Assembly: GCA_003353825.1 (NCBI GenBank)
Contig: PIVW01000082.1
Coordinates: 1 to 15,947, forward strand
DNA length: 15,947 bases
DNA from: Chloroflexota bacterium
GTDB taxonomy: Bacteria; Chloroflexota; Anaerolineae; J102
Direction: 5' to 3'
The position numbers and the translations under genes are program-made. Shown here one piece after another: positions 1-5,836 of this stretch; positions within the stretch are counted from its first letter, which is position 1; each line of letters starts with the position of its first letter. A model generated the notes under the pieces. The model was given only the letters and a program-made list of their open reading frames with translations. It had not been told where the DNA came from and did no database searches.

Positions 1-72
1 AGGCATCAGGAATACGTGGCAGTGATTTTCTGTTCAGATGCTCACTCCCTGAACCCGCATATAGTAGCATTC

Positions 73-259
73 TCAGGAATCATACTGCATGTTGTGGTTA
101 CAAACTAGCACCATTGGTTTCATAGCGTCTCGGACTAATACATCTTTTGGCCAAAGTCGAGATAGAGGACGTGCCGATATCCAAAGCCAGAACCAAAGGA
201 GGATCAGCCGACTCTCGACCAACGAAAGGAGATACTCTCGTATGTTTATTCGTCGCCAT
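73..259 (-). pseudogene. Broken N-terminus of an FGGY-family carbohydrate kinase (gluconokinase-like)
   Basis: Reading leftward from an ATG at 259-257, a 53-codon frame (stop TAA at 100-98) carries PPLVLALDIGTSSIS around residues 20-34. This matches the first strand and phosphate-1 motif (L-x-L-D-I-G-T-S-S) that opens FGGY sugar kinases such as gluconokinase. Homology then fades. The next frame (stop TGA at 75-73) holds residues resembling the following 'LFDxxGxxV' stretch (LWPKDVLVRDA), which suggests a frameshift near 150. A working kinase needs roughly 500 residues, so this is a remnant or the start of a gene broken again beyond the window. It lies about 130 bp behind the LarA-family gene on the same strand, as expected of the last gene of a sugar-acid operon. 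The family call rests on one motif and a short context. Confidence 0.5.
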
Positions 260-391
260 ATCTTAGTCAAAACAAATTGAGTGTTATGCTCAGTTGCGGA
301 ACGGTTTATGCAATCACCACGTAGCACGCAGTTTGCACCGTAGGTTGTCTGCGCCCCGATTGGCCTCACGCAGGCACTGGCTGCGCAAACG

Positions 392-1642
392 CTATGTTCG
401 CAGGCGGTACAGCATCTCTCCGGCGTGAGGTACCAGAAGGATACCCTCATCTTCACGATCCGCCCAATCGTCAGGATTGATCGTGTCTGGGTTTTTATAG
501 CCCAAACAGACTCGTTCACAGCGTTCGCGAGAGATCTTGGTGGCCAGAGTAACGTCGATGCGTGGCTTTTCTACGCCATTTTCGTAGGTTCCGGCGCCTC
601 GCAGGTGCGTTGAGTGGGCAACGACACCCCAGGGATAGTCTTTGAACCGATCCCACTGCTTGGCAAAATAATCGCGCACATGGTAACCGATCTCCTCCAG
701 GACTTGGCCATGCGTGTAAGAGATCTCATCGATATGCGGGGCGTAGATGATCACCTCACCACCATCGGCAACGACCGGCTCCATCTTGTACATCCCCTTG
801 GCCGCCGTCCAGATGTCATCATACAGACTCGGCATGACGGATAGCACTTTATTATAGGTTCGATCACCCCACAAGATGTGGATTTGCGAGGATAAATCGG
901 CAGCCTGAGACCAGGCTTGTTCGGGCTCACCCACGTAGAGTCCGGCCAGATCTTGCCCTTTTACAACATAGCAACAGAATAGCTTGGGCATATCAACGAA
1001 TGCGGCAGCCCGATTGATGACAGCCCGCACCGGTGTATATTTGTTGCCGATGATCTCGTAATTGGTGATGAGCGCGCCCAACCAGTGGGTAAAATCGATG
1101 ACCTCGGCGCCGGAGATGCCGGGGAAGAAGTATTTGCTGCCACCTGAGAAACCGGCCACTTCATGGGGGAAAACAGGGCCGCAGACGATGGCCACATCAT
1201 ACTCAAAGATCAGCTTATTAATGGTGACCTGCACGTCTTGAGAAAAAAGTCCCTGGCTCAACGATTCGATCTCAGCGGCTGGGATGGCGCCCAAGCGCAC
1301 GAACGTATCAGGCTGATCCCAAACATGGTTGAAGACCCGCACATCGGCGTAGCGCCCGGCCAGCTCATCTGCGGTCACGCCCAATAGTTGCTCGATGGCC
1401 TCGTCTGACATGGGTTGGTGCGTACCCAGGGCAATCAAGTAATCCAGGGCGGCAACCTCATCCCCCAGTAGTTCATGGAACAACCGGAAAAAGAGGGGAA
1501 CCGGGCCGCTGCGGGTGCCATCTGGGATGAGCACGATCACGCGCTTACCCGATAAGTCTGCTCGCTGCAAACCCTCCCGCAACACCTCTCTCGCTTCATC
1601 TTCGCTAACGAGATGGTCTGTATAGCCTAATCCTGATACCAT
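392..1642 (-). CDS. larA: LarA-family nickel-pincer (NPN) hydroxyacid racemase/epimerase
   Basis: LarA-family enzymes racemise or epimerise the alpha carbon of 2-hydroxy acids by hydride transfer through a nickel-pincer nucleotide bound to a lysine. Counted from the ATG at 1642 (416 aa, normal family length), the protein has DGTR (Asp41, Arg44), GTH (His75), PHEVAGFSGGSK (His160, Lys170) and His186. The spacing His-10-Lys-16-His equals that of Lactobacillus LarA (His174, Lys184, His200), so cofactor lysine, nickel ligand and catalytic histidines all appear present. A longer frame reaches a TTG at 1750, but AGGGGA at 1656-1651 sits 8 nt before the ATG and the extra 36 residues do not look conserved. 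The gene follows the SDR by about 110 bp. Known members include lactate and malate racemases and D-gluconate 2-epimerase. Beside a mannonate-type SDR and a gluconokinase-like remnant, 2-epimerase activity on gluconate/mannonate is my preferred inference. The symbol is a family name only. LarB, LarC and LarE are not in this window. Confidence 0.87.
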   Translation of the reverse strand: MVSGLGYTDHLVSEDEAREVLREGLQRADLSGKRVIVLIPDGTRSGPVPLFFRLFHELLGDEVAALDYLIALGTHQPMSDEAIEQLLGVTADELAGRYADVRVFNHVWDQPDTFVRLGAIPAAEIESLSQGLFSQDVQVTINKLIFEYDVAIVCGPVFPHEVAGFSGGSKYFFPGISGAEVIDFTHWLGALITNYEIIGNKYTPVRAVINRAAAFVDMPKLFCCYVVKGQDLAGLYVGEPEQAWSQAADLSSQIHILWGDRTYNKVLSVMPSLYDDIWTAAKGMYKMEPVVADGGEVIIYAPHIDEISYTHGQVLEEIGYHVRDYFAKQWDRFKDYPWGVVAHSTHLRGAGTYENGVEKPRIDVTLATKISRERCERVCLGYKNPDTINPDDWADREDEGILLVPHAGEMLYRLRT

Positions 1643-1650
1643 GTTGATCG

Positions 1651-1656
1651 TCCCCT
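1651..1656 (-). promoter_or_regulatory. Ribosome binding site that decides the LarA-family start
   Basis: AGGGGA on the minus strand lies 8 nt upstream of the ATG at 1642. It supports this ATG over the TTG at 1750, which starts 4 nt past the SDR stop and has no purine-rich site of its own. Confidence 0.6.
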
Positions 1657-1753
1657 GAGAGAACGGGTTGTGTGAGAGCCCTGTTGTGAGCTGCGAGCTG
1701 CGTGGAGCGTTTTCGACTGAGACTGGCGAATCTGCATGTTGCACCCCCAAAGT

Positions 1754-2596
1754 TCAGACGCCGCTGAAGGCGTTGAAGCCGCCATCGATGGGCAGGACAA
1801 CGCCGGTGACAAAGGAAGAGAGTGGGGATAGCAACCAGAACACCGCTCCCAGTAGATCTTCTGGATCGCCAAAACGATCCATAGGTATGTGGTCGATAAT
1901 GGTGCGTCCGCGATCTGTGAGTTCACCGCTCTCTTGATCGGTGAGAAGGAAGCGATTTTGTTGGGTGAGGAAAAATCCTGGGGCAATGGCGTTCACGCGG
2001 ATGTTGGGCGAATACTCTTGCGCCATGTGCACGGCCAGCCATTGCGTGAAATTACTGACGCCCGCCTTGGCCGCCGAATAAGCGGGAATACGGGTCAGTG
2101 GTGCGAAAGCACTCATAGAGGAGACATTGAGAATGATGCCCTCATTTTGTTCCGCCATCCTCTTGCCAAAGACCTGGCTGGGCATAATCGTACCCAGGAT
2201 GTTGAGGTCAAAGACAAATCGAAGCGCCTCATCAGGTAAGTCAAAAAAGCTGAGATCAGCACCGGTGGTAGCTTCGGCACGATTGCCGCCGGCGCCATTG
2301 ATCACGGCATAGATGCCACCAAGTTCACGCTGGATTTTTTTATCAGCCTGGATCAGTGAATCCCGTTTGAGTACATCGCCGTAGACAATGATGGCCTCTC
2401 CCTTGATGCCCTCCATCCCTTTGATACGATGCACAACCTGTTCTGCCAATCTCACATCTCGGTCAAGAATAACGACATTGGCGTTGCACCCTACCAGCGC
2501 ACAAGCCATTTCTCCGCCCAAGACGCCGGCGCCGCCGGTGATGACAACCGTCTTACCACCTAAATCATATAATCTGGTAACTTCAGTTAAATCCAT
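1754..2596 (-). CDS. SDR-family D-mannonate oxidoreductase (fructuronate reductase type)
   Basis: This 280-aa classical short-chain dehydrogenase probably interconverts D-fructuronate and D-mannonate with NAD(P)H in the cytoplasm. The sequence shows the Rossmann motif GGAGVLG (21-27), an acidic Asp45 at the end of strand 2 that favours NAD(H), NGAGG (100-104) in place of NNAG, and the catalytic Ser160, Tyr173 and Lys177 (YSAAK). The stretches FVFDLNILGT, QVFGKRMAEQ and QWLAVHMAQ, and the ending DGGFNAFSGV, are typical of the Bacillus YjmF/UxuB subfamily; most other SDRs lack this tail. A weak AAGG lies before the ATG. It sits between the LacI regulator and the LarA-family gene, all leftward. 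Gluconate 5-dehydrogenase is the nearest alternative but fits the C-terminus less well. The E. coli UxuB protein is unrelated, so no symbol is given. Confidence 0.85.
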   Translation of the reverse strand: MDLTEVTRLYDLGGKTVVITGGAGVLGGEMACALVGCNANVVILDRDVRLAEQVVHRIKGMEGIKGEAIIVYGDVLKRDSLIQADKKIQRELGGIYAVINGAGGNRAEATTGADLSFFDLPDEALRFVFDLNILGTIMPSQVFGKRMAEQNEGIILNVSSMSAFAPLTRIPAYSAAKAGVSNFTQWLAVHMAQEYSPNIRVNAIAPGFFLTQQNRFLLTDQESGELTDRGRTIIDHIPMDRFGDPEDLLGAVFWLLSPLSSFVTGVVLPIDGGFNAFSGV

Positions 2597-2684
2597 TTCA
2601 TACTGCCTTTTTGTCTTCTTAGAGCGTATTATTGGTATTCGAAATCGGTATTAGTTAGAAATATTTGGTGGTGAGATTGGTTAC

Positions 2685-2705
2685 TGGAGATTGGAGATTG
2701 GAGAT
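2685..2705 (+). repeat. Short heptamer array, TGGAGAT x3
   Basis: Three exact head-to-tail copies of TGGAGAT occupy 2685-2705, preceded by a looser GTGAGATTGG. On the opposite strand the neighbouring array at 2732-2787 is built of a related heptamer (CTAGAGA), so the two arrays face each other like degenerate inverted arms. Confidence 0.85.
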
Positions 2706-2731
2706 CGTCATGTGAGGATTCAATCTCTAAT

Positions 2732-2787
2732 TCTCTAGTCTCTAGTCTCTAGTCTCTAGTCTCTAGTCTCTAGTCTCTAGTCTCTAG
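2732..2787. repeat. Tandem heptamer array, TCTCTAG x8
   Basis: Eight perfect copies of TCTCTAG run from 2732 to 2787. An offset variant, TCTCTAA, precedes them at 2724-2730. The array fills much of the 230-bp gap between the lacI-type gene and the SDR. Heptanucleotide short tandem repeats (STRR) are known from filamentous cyanobacteria, and similar arrays occur in other phyla. Perfect copies suggest recent expansion or slippage. No function is shown by the sequence. Confidence 0.97.
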
Positions 2788-2826
2788 TCGGAAGCGGATT
2801 ATCTGAAGGACAGTCACGGTTTACGG

Positions 2827-3825
2827 CTAGGTACTAGCGCGCACTACCAGTTCAGGATAGAAGACCGTTTCCAAATCAGTGCTGTTGCCGCCAGATATTT
2901 GGTTCAAAAGCAATTGCATGGCGGCCTCGCCCATTGTCTGCAATGGCACACTGCAAGTAGTGAGTGGCGGCGTGACCAGACCTGAGATAGGGATGTCGTC
3001 GAAACCGGCAATGGCGATATCCTCGGGTACCGAAAGCTCCAATTCGGCGCAAGCTTGCAGAGCACCCACAGCCACTAGATCATTGTAGCAAATGAGTGCA
3101 TCAAGTTGAGAATGCGCAGACAGTAGATCGCTAGCTGCTGACATCCCCCCTGTAACTGAGGGGGTGCATGGGATCACCAAATCGTCTTCGAGAATTAGAT
3201 CGGCGGCGGCCAGTGCAGCGCGGTAACCTCGCAAACGCTGATGGCCGCTATGCGAGGCCGGCGGCCCTGCCAGCATACCGATTCTCCGCCGTCCCGTTGA
3301 CAGCAGATACCGCGTTAGATTGATCGCACCAGATTCATCATCCACCATGATCGAGCGTATCGAGTCGCTGTCGATACGGCGATTGAAGAGCACGGCGAAC
3401 GCATGAGCAGAGAGTGCCTGTGCCAGCTCATCATCGTCGAGGCGGGAACTGCAAAGGATCAAGCCATCGGCACGTTTCTCCTCAAGTGATTGCAGGATAT
3501 CCACTTCCCGCGCCGGATCTTCTTCTGAATTGCACAGAAAAACATTGTAACCTTCGCTGTAGGCTACCTGTTCTGCACCGCGCGCCACACTCGAGAAAAA
3601 GGGATTGGCGATATCGGGCACCACCAGTCCCAGGGTTCCGGTTCGCTGCGTGGCCAGACCTCGAGCGATGCCGCTGGGGCGATAGCCAAGGGTATCGATT
3701 ACATTGAGAATGCGTTGGCGTGTACCGTCACTCACTGATTCGGCCTGGTTGATCACCCGGGAAACGGTCATGAGCGAGACATCGGCCTCACGTGCCACAT
3801 CTGCCATGGTAACACGCTTACTCAT
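2827..3825 (-). CDS. LacI/GalR-family transcriptional regulator
   Basis: This 332-aa protein of normal family length has an N-terminal LacI helix-turn-helix at about residues 5-28 (TMADVAREADVSLMTVSRVIN), a hinge near 50-62 (SGIARGLATQRT, with the minor-groove-inserting Gly-Leu-Ala equivalent), and a periplasmic-binding-protein-like sensor domain starting GLVVPDIANPFF. The effector is probably a sugar or sugar acid. The adjoining mannonate-type SDR and LarA-family genes suggest a hexuronate or aldonate, which is inference. The ATG at 3825 lies 25 bp from a perfect 16-bp palindrome of LacI-operator type, which points to autoregulation. I saw no clear promoter or second operator in the gap before the SDR, so lacI, SDR and LarA-family gene may share one transcript. 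Confidence 0.93.
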   Translation of the reverse strand: MSKRVTMADVAREADVSLMTVSRVINQAESVSDGTRQRILNVIDTLGYRPSGIARGLATQRTGTLGLVVPDIANPFFSSVARGAEQVAYSEGYNVFLCNSEEDPAREVDILQSLEEKRADGLILCSSRLDDDELAQALSAHAFAVLFNRRIDSDSIRSIMVDDESGAINLTRYLLSTGRRRIGMLAGPPASHSGHQRLRGYRAALAAADLILEDDLVIPCTPSVTGGMSAASDLLSAHSQLDALICYNDLVAVGALQACAELELSVPEDIAIAGFDDIPISGLVTPPLTTCSVPLQTMGEAAMQLLLNQISGGNSTDLETVFYPELVVRAST

Positions 3826-3850
3826 GATTGGATCCGGCCCGAAACCGGAG

Positions 3851-3866
3851 ATGTTAGCGCTAACAT
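3851..3866. promoter_or_regulatory. LacI-family operator, perfect 16-bp palindrome
   Basis: ATGTTAGCGCTAACAT is perfectly self-complementary with a central CG step, the form bound by LacI/GalR dimers (compare TGNNANCGNTNNCA). It lies about +7 to +22 relative to the predicted start of the adjacent promoter and 25 bp before the regulator's ATG, so bound protein would block its own transcription. No second copy was found by eye in the window. Confidence 0.85.
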
Positions 3867-3879
3867 GTTCATTGCACGA

Positions 3880-3909
3880 ATTTTACACCGCTGATCTTGC
3901 AGCTGTCAA
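3880..3909 (-). promoter_or_regulatory. Sigma70-type promoter of the lacI-like gene
   Basis: On the minus strand a perfect -35 TTGACA (3909-3904) is followed by an 18-nt spacer and a -10 TAAAAT (3885-3880), five of six matches to TATAAT. The expected transcription start is near 3873, just before the palindromic operator. The rest of this gap (3910-4064) shows nothing I can name, apart from an isolated TATAAT on the minus strand near 3955 with no good -35. Confidence 0.7.
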
Positions 3910-4064
3910 AGGCCGGGTGAACCGGAACGACTTGTTGCGTTGAATCACTCGTATTATAAGCCAAGACACGTTGACCCGGAGGACTTAGAGGTTAGAAAAG
4001 TGGCAATAGACATTGTTCTTGTCAATATATCTAACCACATTCTCCCTAACATTTGCTTTGGGTT

Positions 4065-4116
4065 TGGATGAGTATTTATAATCTGAGAATCAGTCTTTTT
4101 CCACCCTACTCATCCA
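4065..4116. repeat. 10-bp inverted repeat at the end of the methyltransferase remnant
   Basis: TGGATGAGTA (4065-4074) and TACTCATCCA (4107-4116) are perfect inverted copies separated by 32 nt, with a small CTGA-GAA-TCAG hairpin inside. The right arm overlaps the TGA (4112-4110) of the remnant frame. It could be a stem that stabilises or ends a transcript, or the ends of a small inserted element. There is no clear T-run. Confidence 0.6.
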
Positions 4117-4550
4117 CAAAAACCGCCCATGCGGCACTGCCAATTCATCTTTCCGGCGTACCGCACAAAGATGGAGTCTAAAAGAGGTCGCATCTTGGCG
4201 AACGTGGGTACTTCATCCTCGGTAAAACCCCAACTCAACTTTTGATACAGCTCGGCCGGATTTTCAAAGAACTCGGGTCGGTCGAATGTCCAGGTGCTGT
4301 GGAATCTGAGCCCCGCCGTCCGCAGCCACCCCAGTACCCTTTCGTAACGATGCCCATACGGTCTGGCCTCGAACCGTAACAGCTCGGGGAGTTCATCATT
4401 CCAGATGGGCACAGAATTTCTGGCCGGGTTCAGTTGTATCAGGAGGGCGCCCGGTCGAGCCACACGGCGGGCATCGGCTTTCCAGTGTAAAGGCCCACGG
4501 CGAGATATTTACAGGTCGAAGCTGTTGTCAGCAGCGGGTATACGTGGTTT
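4110..4550 (-). pseudogene. C-terminal remnant of a class I SAM-dependent methyltransferase
   Basis: The reading frame RIPAADNSFDL-stop-ISRRGPLHWKADARRVARPG resembles the methyltransferase pattern 'LPFADNSFDLV(I/V)SRxxxxHW...ARVLRPGG', which spans motifs post-II to III. Residues after it (LLIQLNPARNS...RVLGWLRTAGL) look like the remaining C-terminal strands. The SAM-binding N-terminal half with the GxGxG motif is absent, and an in-frame TAA (4511-4509) replaces the hydrophobic residue expected after FDL. A GTG at 4463 could in principle start a 117-residue fragment, but that would lack the cofactor site. The first dozen codons of the remnant lie inside the preceding Dabb frame. I read this as a deletion that joined two genes, followed by decay. 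Confidence 0.7.
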
Positions 4551-4880
4551 GCCGCCGTTGGCCTGCGCGGATGAATTGGCAAAAAGAAAGCGGGCGTTAT
4601 CCACGACTTTCGTCCACTTGGCCAGATTAGCATCGACAAAACTGAGATGAACGGAACCAGCCTGATAGATGTCATGTGAGACCAGATCATCGAAAACCAG
4701 AACTAGCCCATAAGAGTAGCTGTTCTCGACCACATCACGATGCGTGTCTGCCGGTTTGCCATAGTAGCCTGAATTTACTTGGGGATCCTGTGTAAGCGAT
4801 AGTAAGCCTTGTTCGAACGCTGCAAGCGACTCACTGTCCAGCCCATCTGCAAGCCAGAAGTAAACGTTATGGATGTGCAT
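4509..4880 (-). CDS. Dabb (stress-responsive A/B barrel) domain protein with a foreign tail
   Basis: From the ATG at 4880 the 123-aa protein starts MHIHNVYFWL and contains SGYYGKPADTHRDVVENSYSYGLVLVFDD and a later YQAGSVHLSFVDAN. This is the pattern of Dabb-domain proteins: small dimeric ferredoxin-like barrels of about 95-105 residues, often found beside catabolic genes and mostly without a known reaction. A TTG at 4895 would add five residues but is part of the Shine-Dalgarno sequence, so the ATG is preferred. The domain ends near residue 97. The last 13 residues (ending AADNSFDL) belong to a methyltransferase motif that continues in frame past the TAA, so the natural C-terminus was probably lost in a fusion. 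The gene may still make a working Dabb domain. Confidence 0.8.
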   Translation of the reverse strand: MHIHNVYFWLADGLDSESLAAFEQGLLSLTQDPQVNSGYYGKPADTHRDVVENSYSYGLVLVFDDLVSHDIYQAGSVHLSFVDANLAKWTKVVDNARFLFANSSAQANGGKPRIPAADNSFDL

Positions 4881-4888
4881 GATTTTTT

Positions 4889-4893
4889 CCTCC
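4889..4893 (-). promoter_or_regulatory. Ribosome binding site deciding the Dabb start
   Basis: GGAGG on the minus strand lies 8 nt upstream of the ATG at 4880. It overlaps the alternative TTG (4895-4893), which therefore cannot be a sensible start. Confidence 0.75.
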
Positions 4894-4982
4894 AACTATG
4901 ATGCTAAACATTATTTTTTTAGGGCGGCAATGTATAACATCTCTTAACCCATTCGTTTGAGAGCAGAAGCGTAACATTTCCA

Positions 4983-5750
4983 TCACAGAAGTGCTAATCC
5001 GAAATTTCGCAGTATGTCCCTTATACCTCGACTGGTTTCAAGGGGCGACACGTAATCAACCAGCGCCTTGACACGCTCATTGGCATTGGCAGGTGCGGCA
5101 CTGACACCGGTTTTCGCCAGAAATTCCAGGTCATTGTCAGAGTCGCCAACACCGAGGATCTCACCCGGCCGGTATCCTGTTTTCTCACACAGCATATCCA
5201 GACCCGCCCCTTTGTCGATCCCGCGGGGCATGACGTTGAGGCAGGAGGCAGCATAGGCGATAGAGACCTCGTTTCGCAGATCGCCTAACGCCTGGCAAGA
5301 CCATTCATAGAGCCGCTGCGTGTCGTCGACGTTGTGTGCGTAAATGCTCAATGAATGGTCTTTGCCTGTCTGGAAAAAGGCTCGTCCGTTTGGTACCAGG
5401 GCATCCTCCAGTAGCTTTTTGGCGGGCTCAAAAGTTGTACTTTGCTCCACCAGGGGATGGGGCACAAAAGCATAGGGGTGCGGCATGTACAGGCCACAGC
5501 CATTCTCATAAATGGCGGGAACATGGCCGTCTATCGCCTGCAACATCGCTTCGGCGTACGAAGGCTGCCGTCCTGTGCAGAGTGTGGCCGCAGGGCGGTG
5601 GGGATCAGCACGAGACGCCCGGTTCATTTCAGCCAGTCGAGCCATGAGCTCCAGGTCGAGAGGTGTTGCTTCACCATCCGTGAGCGTGCCGTCGATATCA
5701 AAGAGGATCAGACGAATGGGTTTATCACTTGGGCTCATTGCATTGTCCAT
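4983..5750 (-). CDS. HAD-IIB family hydrolase (Cof-like sugar phosphatase)
   Basis: This protein of about 255 aa carries all four HAD motifs: DIDGT (nucleophile and acid-base aspartates), the Thr in LCTGRQ, the Lys in GIDKGAGL, and GVGDSDND. The cap between motifs II and III is of the C2B type, so it probably removes phosphate from a small phosphorylated metabolite such as a sugar phosphate. Mannosyl-3-phosphoglycerate phosphatase and archaeal-type phosphoglycolate phosphatase are close relatives in this class, and the substrate cannot be told. An upstream extension to 5828 is open but is encoded by a REP-like element (5752-5828), so I use the ATG at 5750 (MDNAM). The ATG at 5738 (MSPSDKP) is equally possible, and neither has a good Shine-Dalgarno sequence. 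Confidence 0.85.
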   Translation of the reverse strand: MDNAMSPSDKPIRLILFDIDGTLTDGEATPLDLELMARLAEMNRASRADPHRPAATLCTGRQPSYAEAMLQAIDGHVPAIYENGCGLYMPHPYAFVPHPLVEQSTTFEPAKKLLEDALVPNGRAFFQTGKDHSLSIYAHNVDDTQRLYEWSCQALGDLRNEVSIAYAASCLNVMPRGIDKGAGLDMLCEKTGYRPGEILGVGDSDNDLEFLAKTGVSAAPANANERVKALVDYVSPLETSRGIRDILRNFGLALL

Positions 5751-5751
5751 A

Positions 5752-5828
5752 ACGTATTCTGCTTGCGTGGGGATTGCTTCGGCACGCGACCTCTGGTCGT
5801 CACCTTCGGTCATCCCTCGCAATGACAC
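5752..5828 (-). repeat. REP-like intergenic element ('TCATTGCGAGG...CGAAGCAATCCCC' type)
   Basis: Read on the minus strand, the element opens GTGTCATTGCGAGGGATGAC and closes CGAAGCAATCCCCACG, a layout I recognise from dispersed intergenic repeats in many genomes. It contains two small perfect hairpins: CGACC-TCT-GGTCG (5787-5799) and ACC-TTC-GGT (5802-5810). It fills the gap between pruA and the HAD gene and happens to be open in the HAD frame. Confidence 0.7.
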
Positions 5829-5836
5829 CTAAGAAG

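Noticed and set aside
73..519. 148-residue minus-strand frame overlapping the 3' end of the LarA-family gene
   Set aside because: Its first 43 or so codons are out of frame with a well-supported gene, composition is odd (many Cys and Trp), and only its tail may hold part of the shifted kinase remnant.
2732..2787. CRISPR array
   Set aside because: Units are 7 bp, directly adjacent and without spacers, and no cas-like gene is present.
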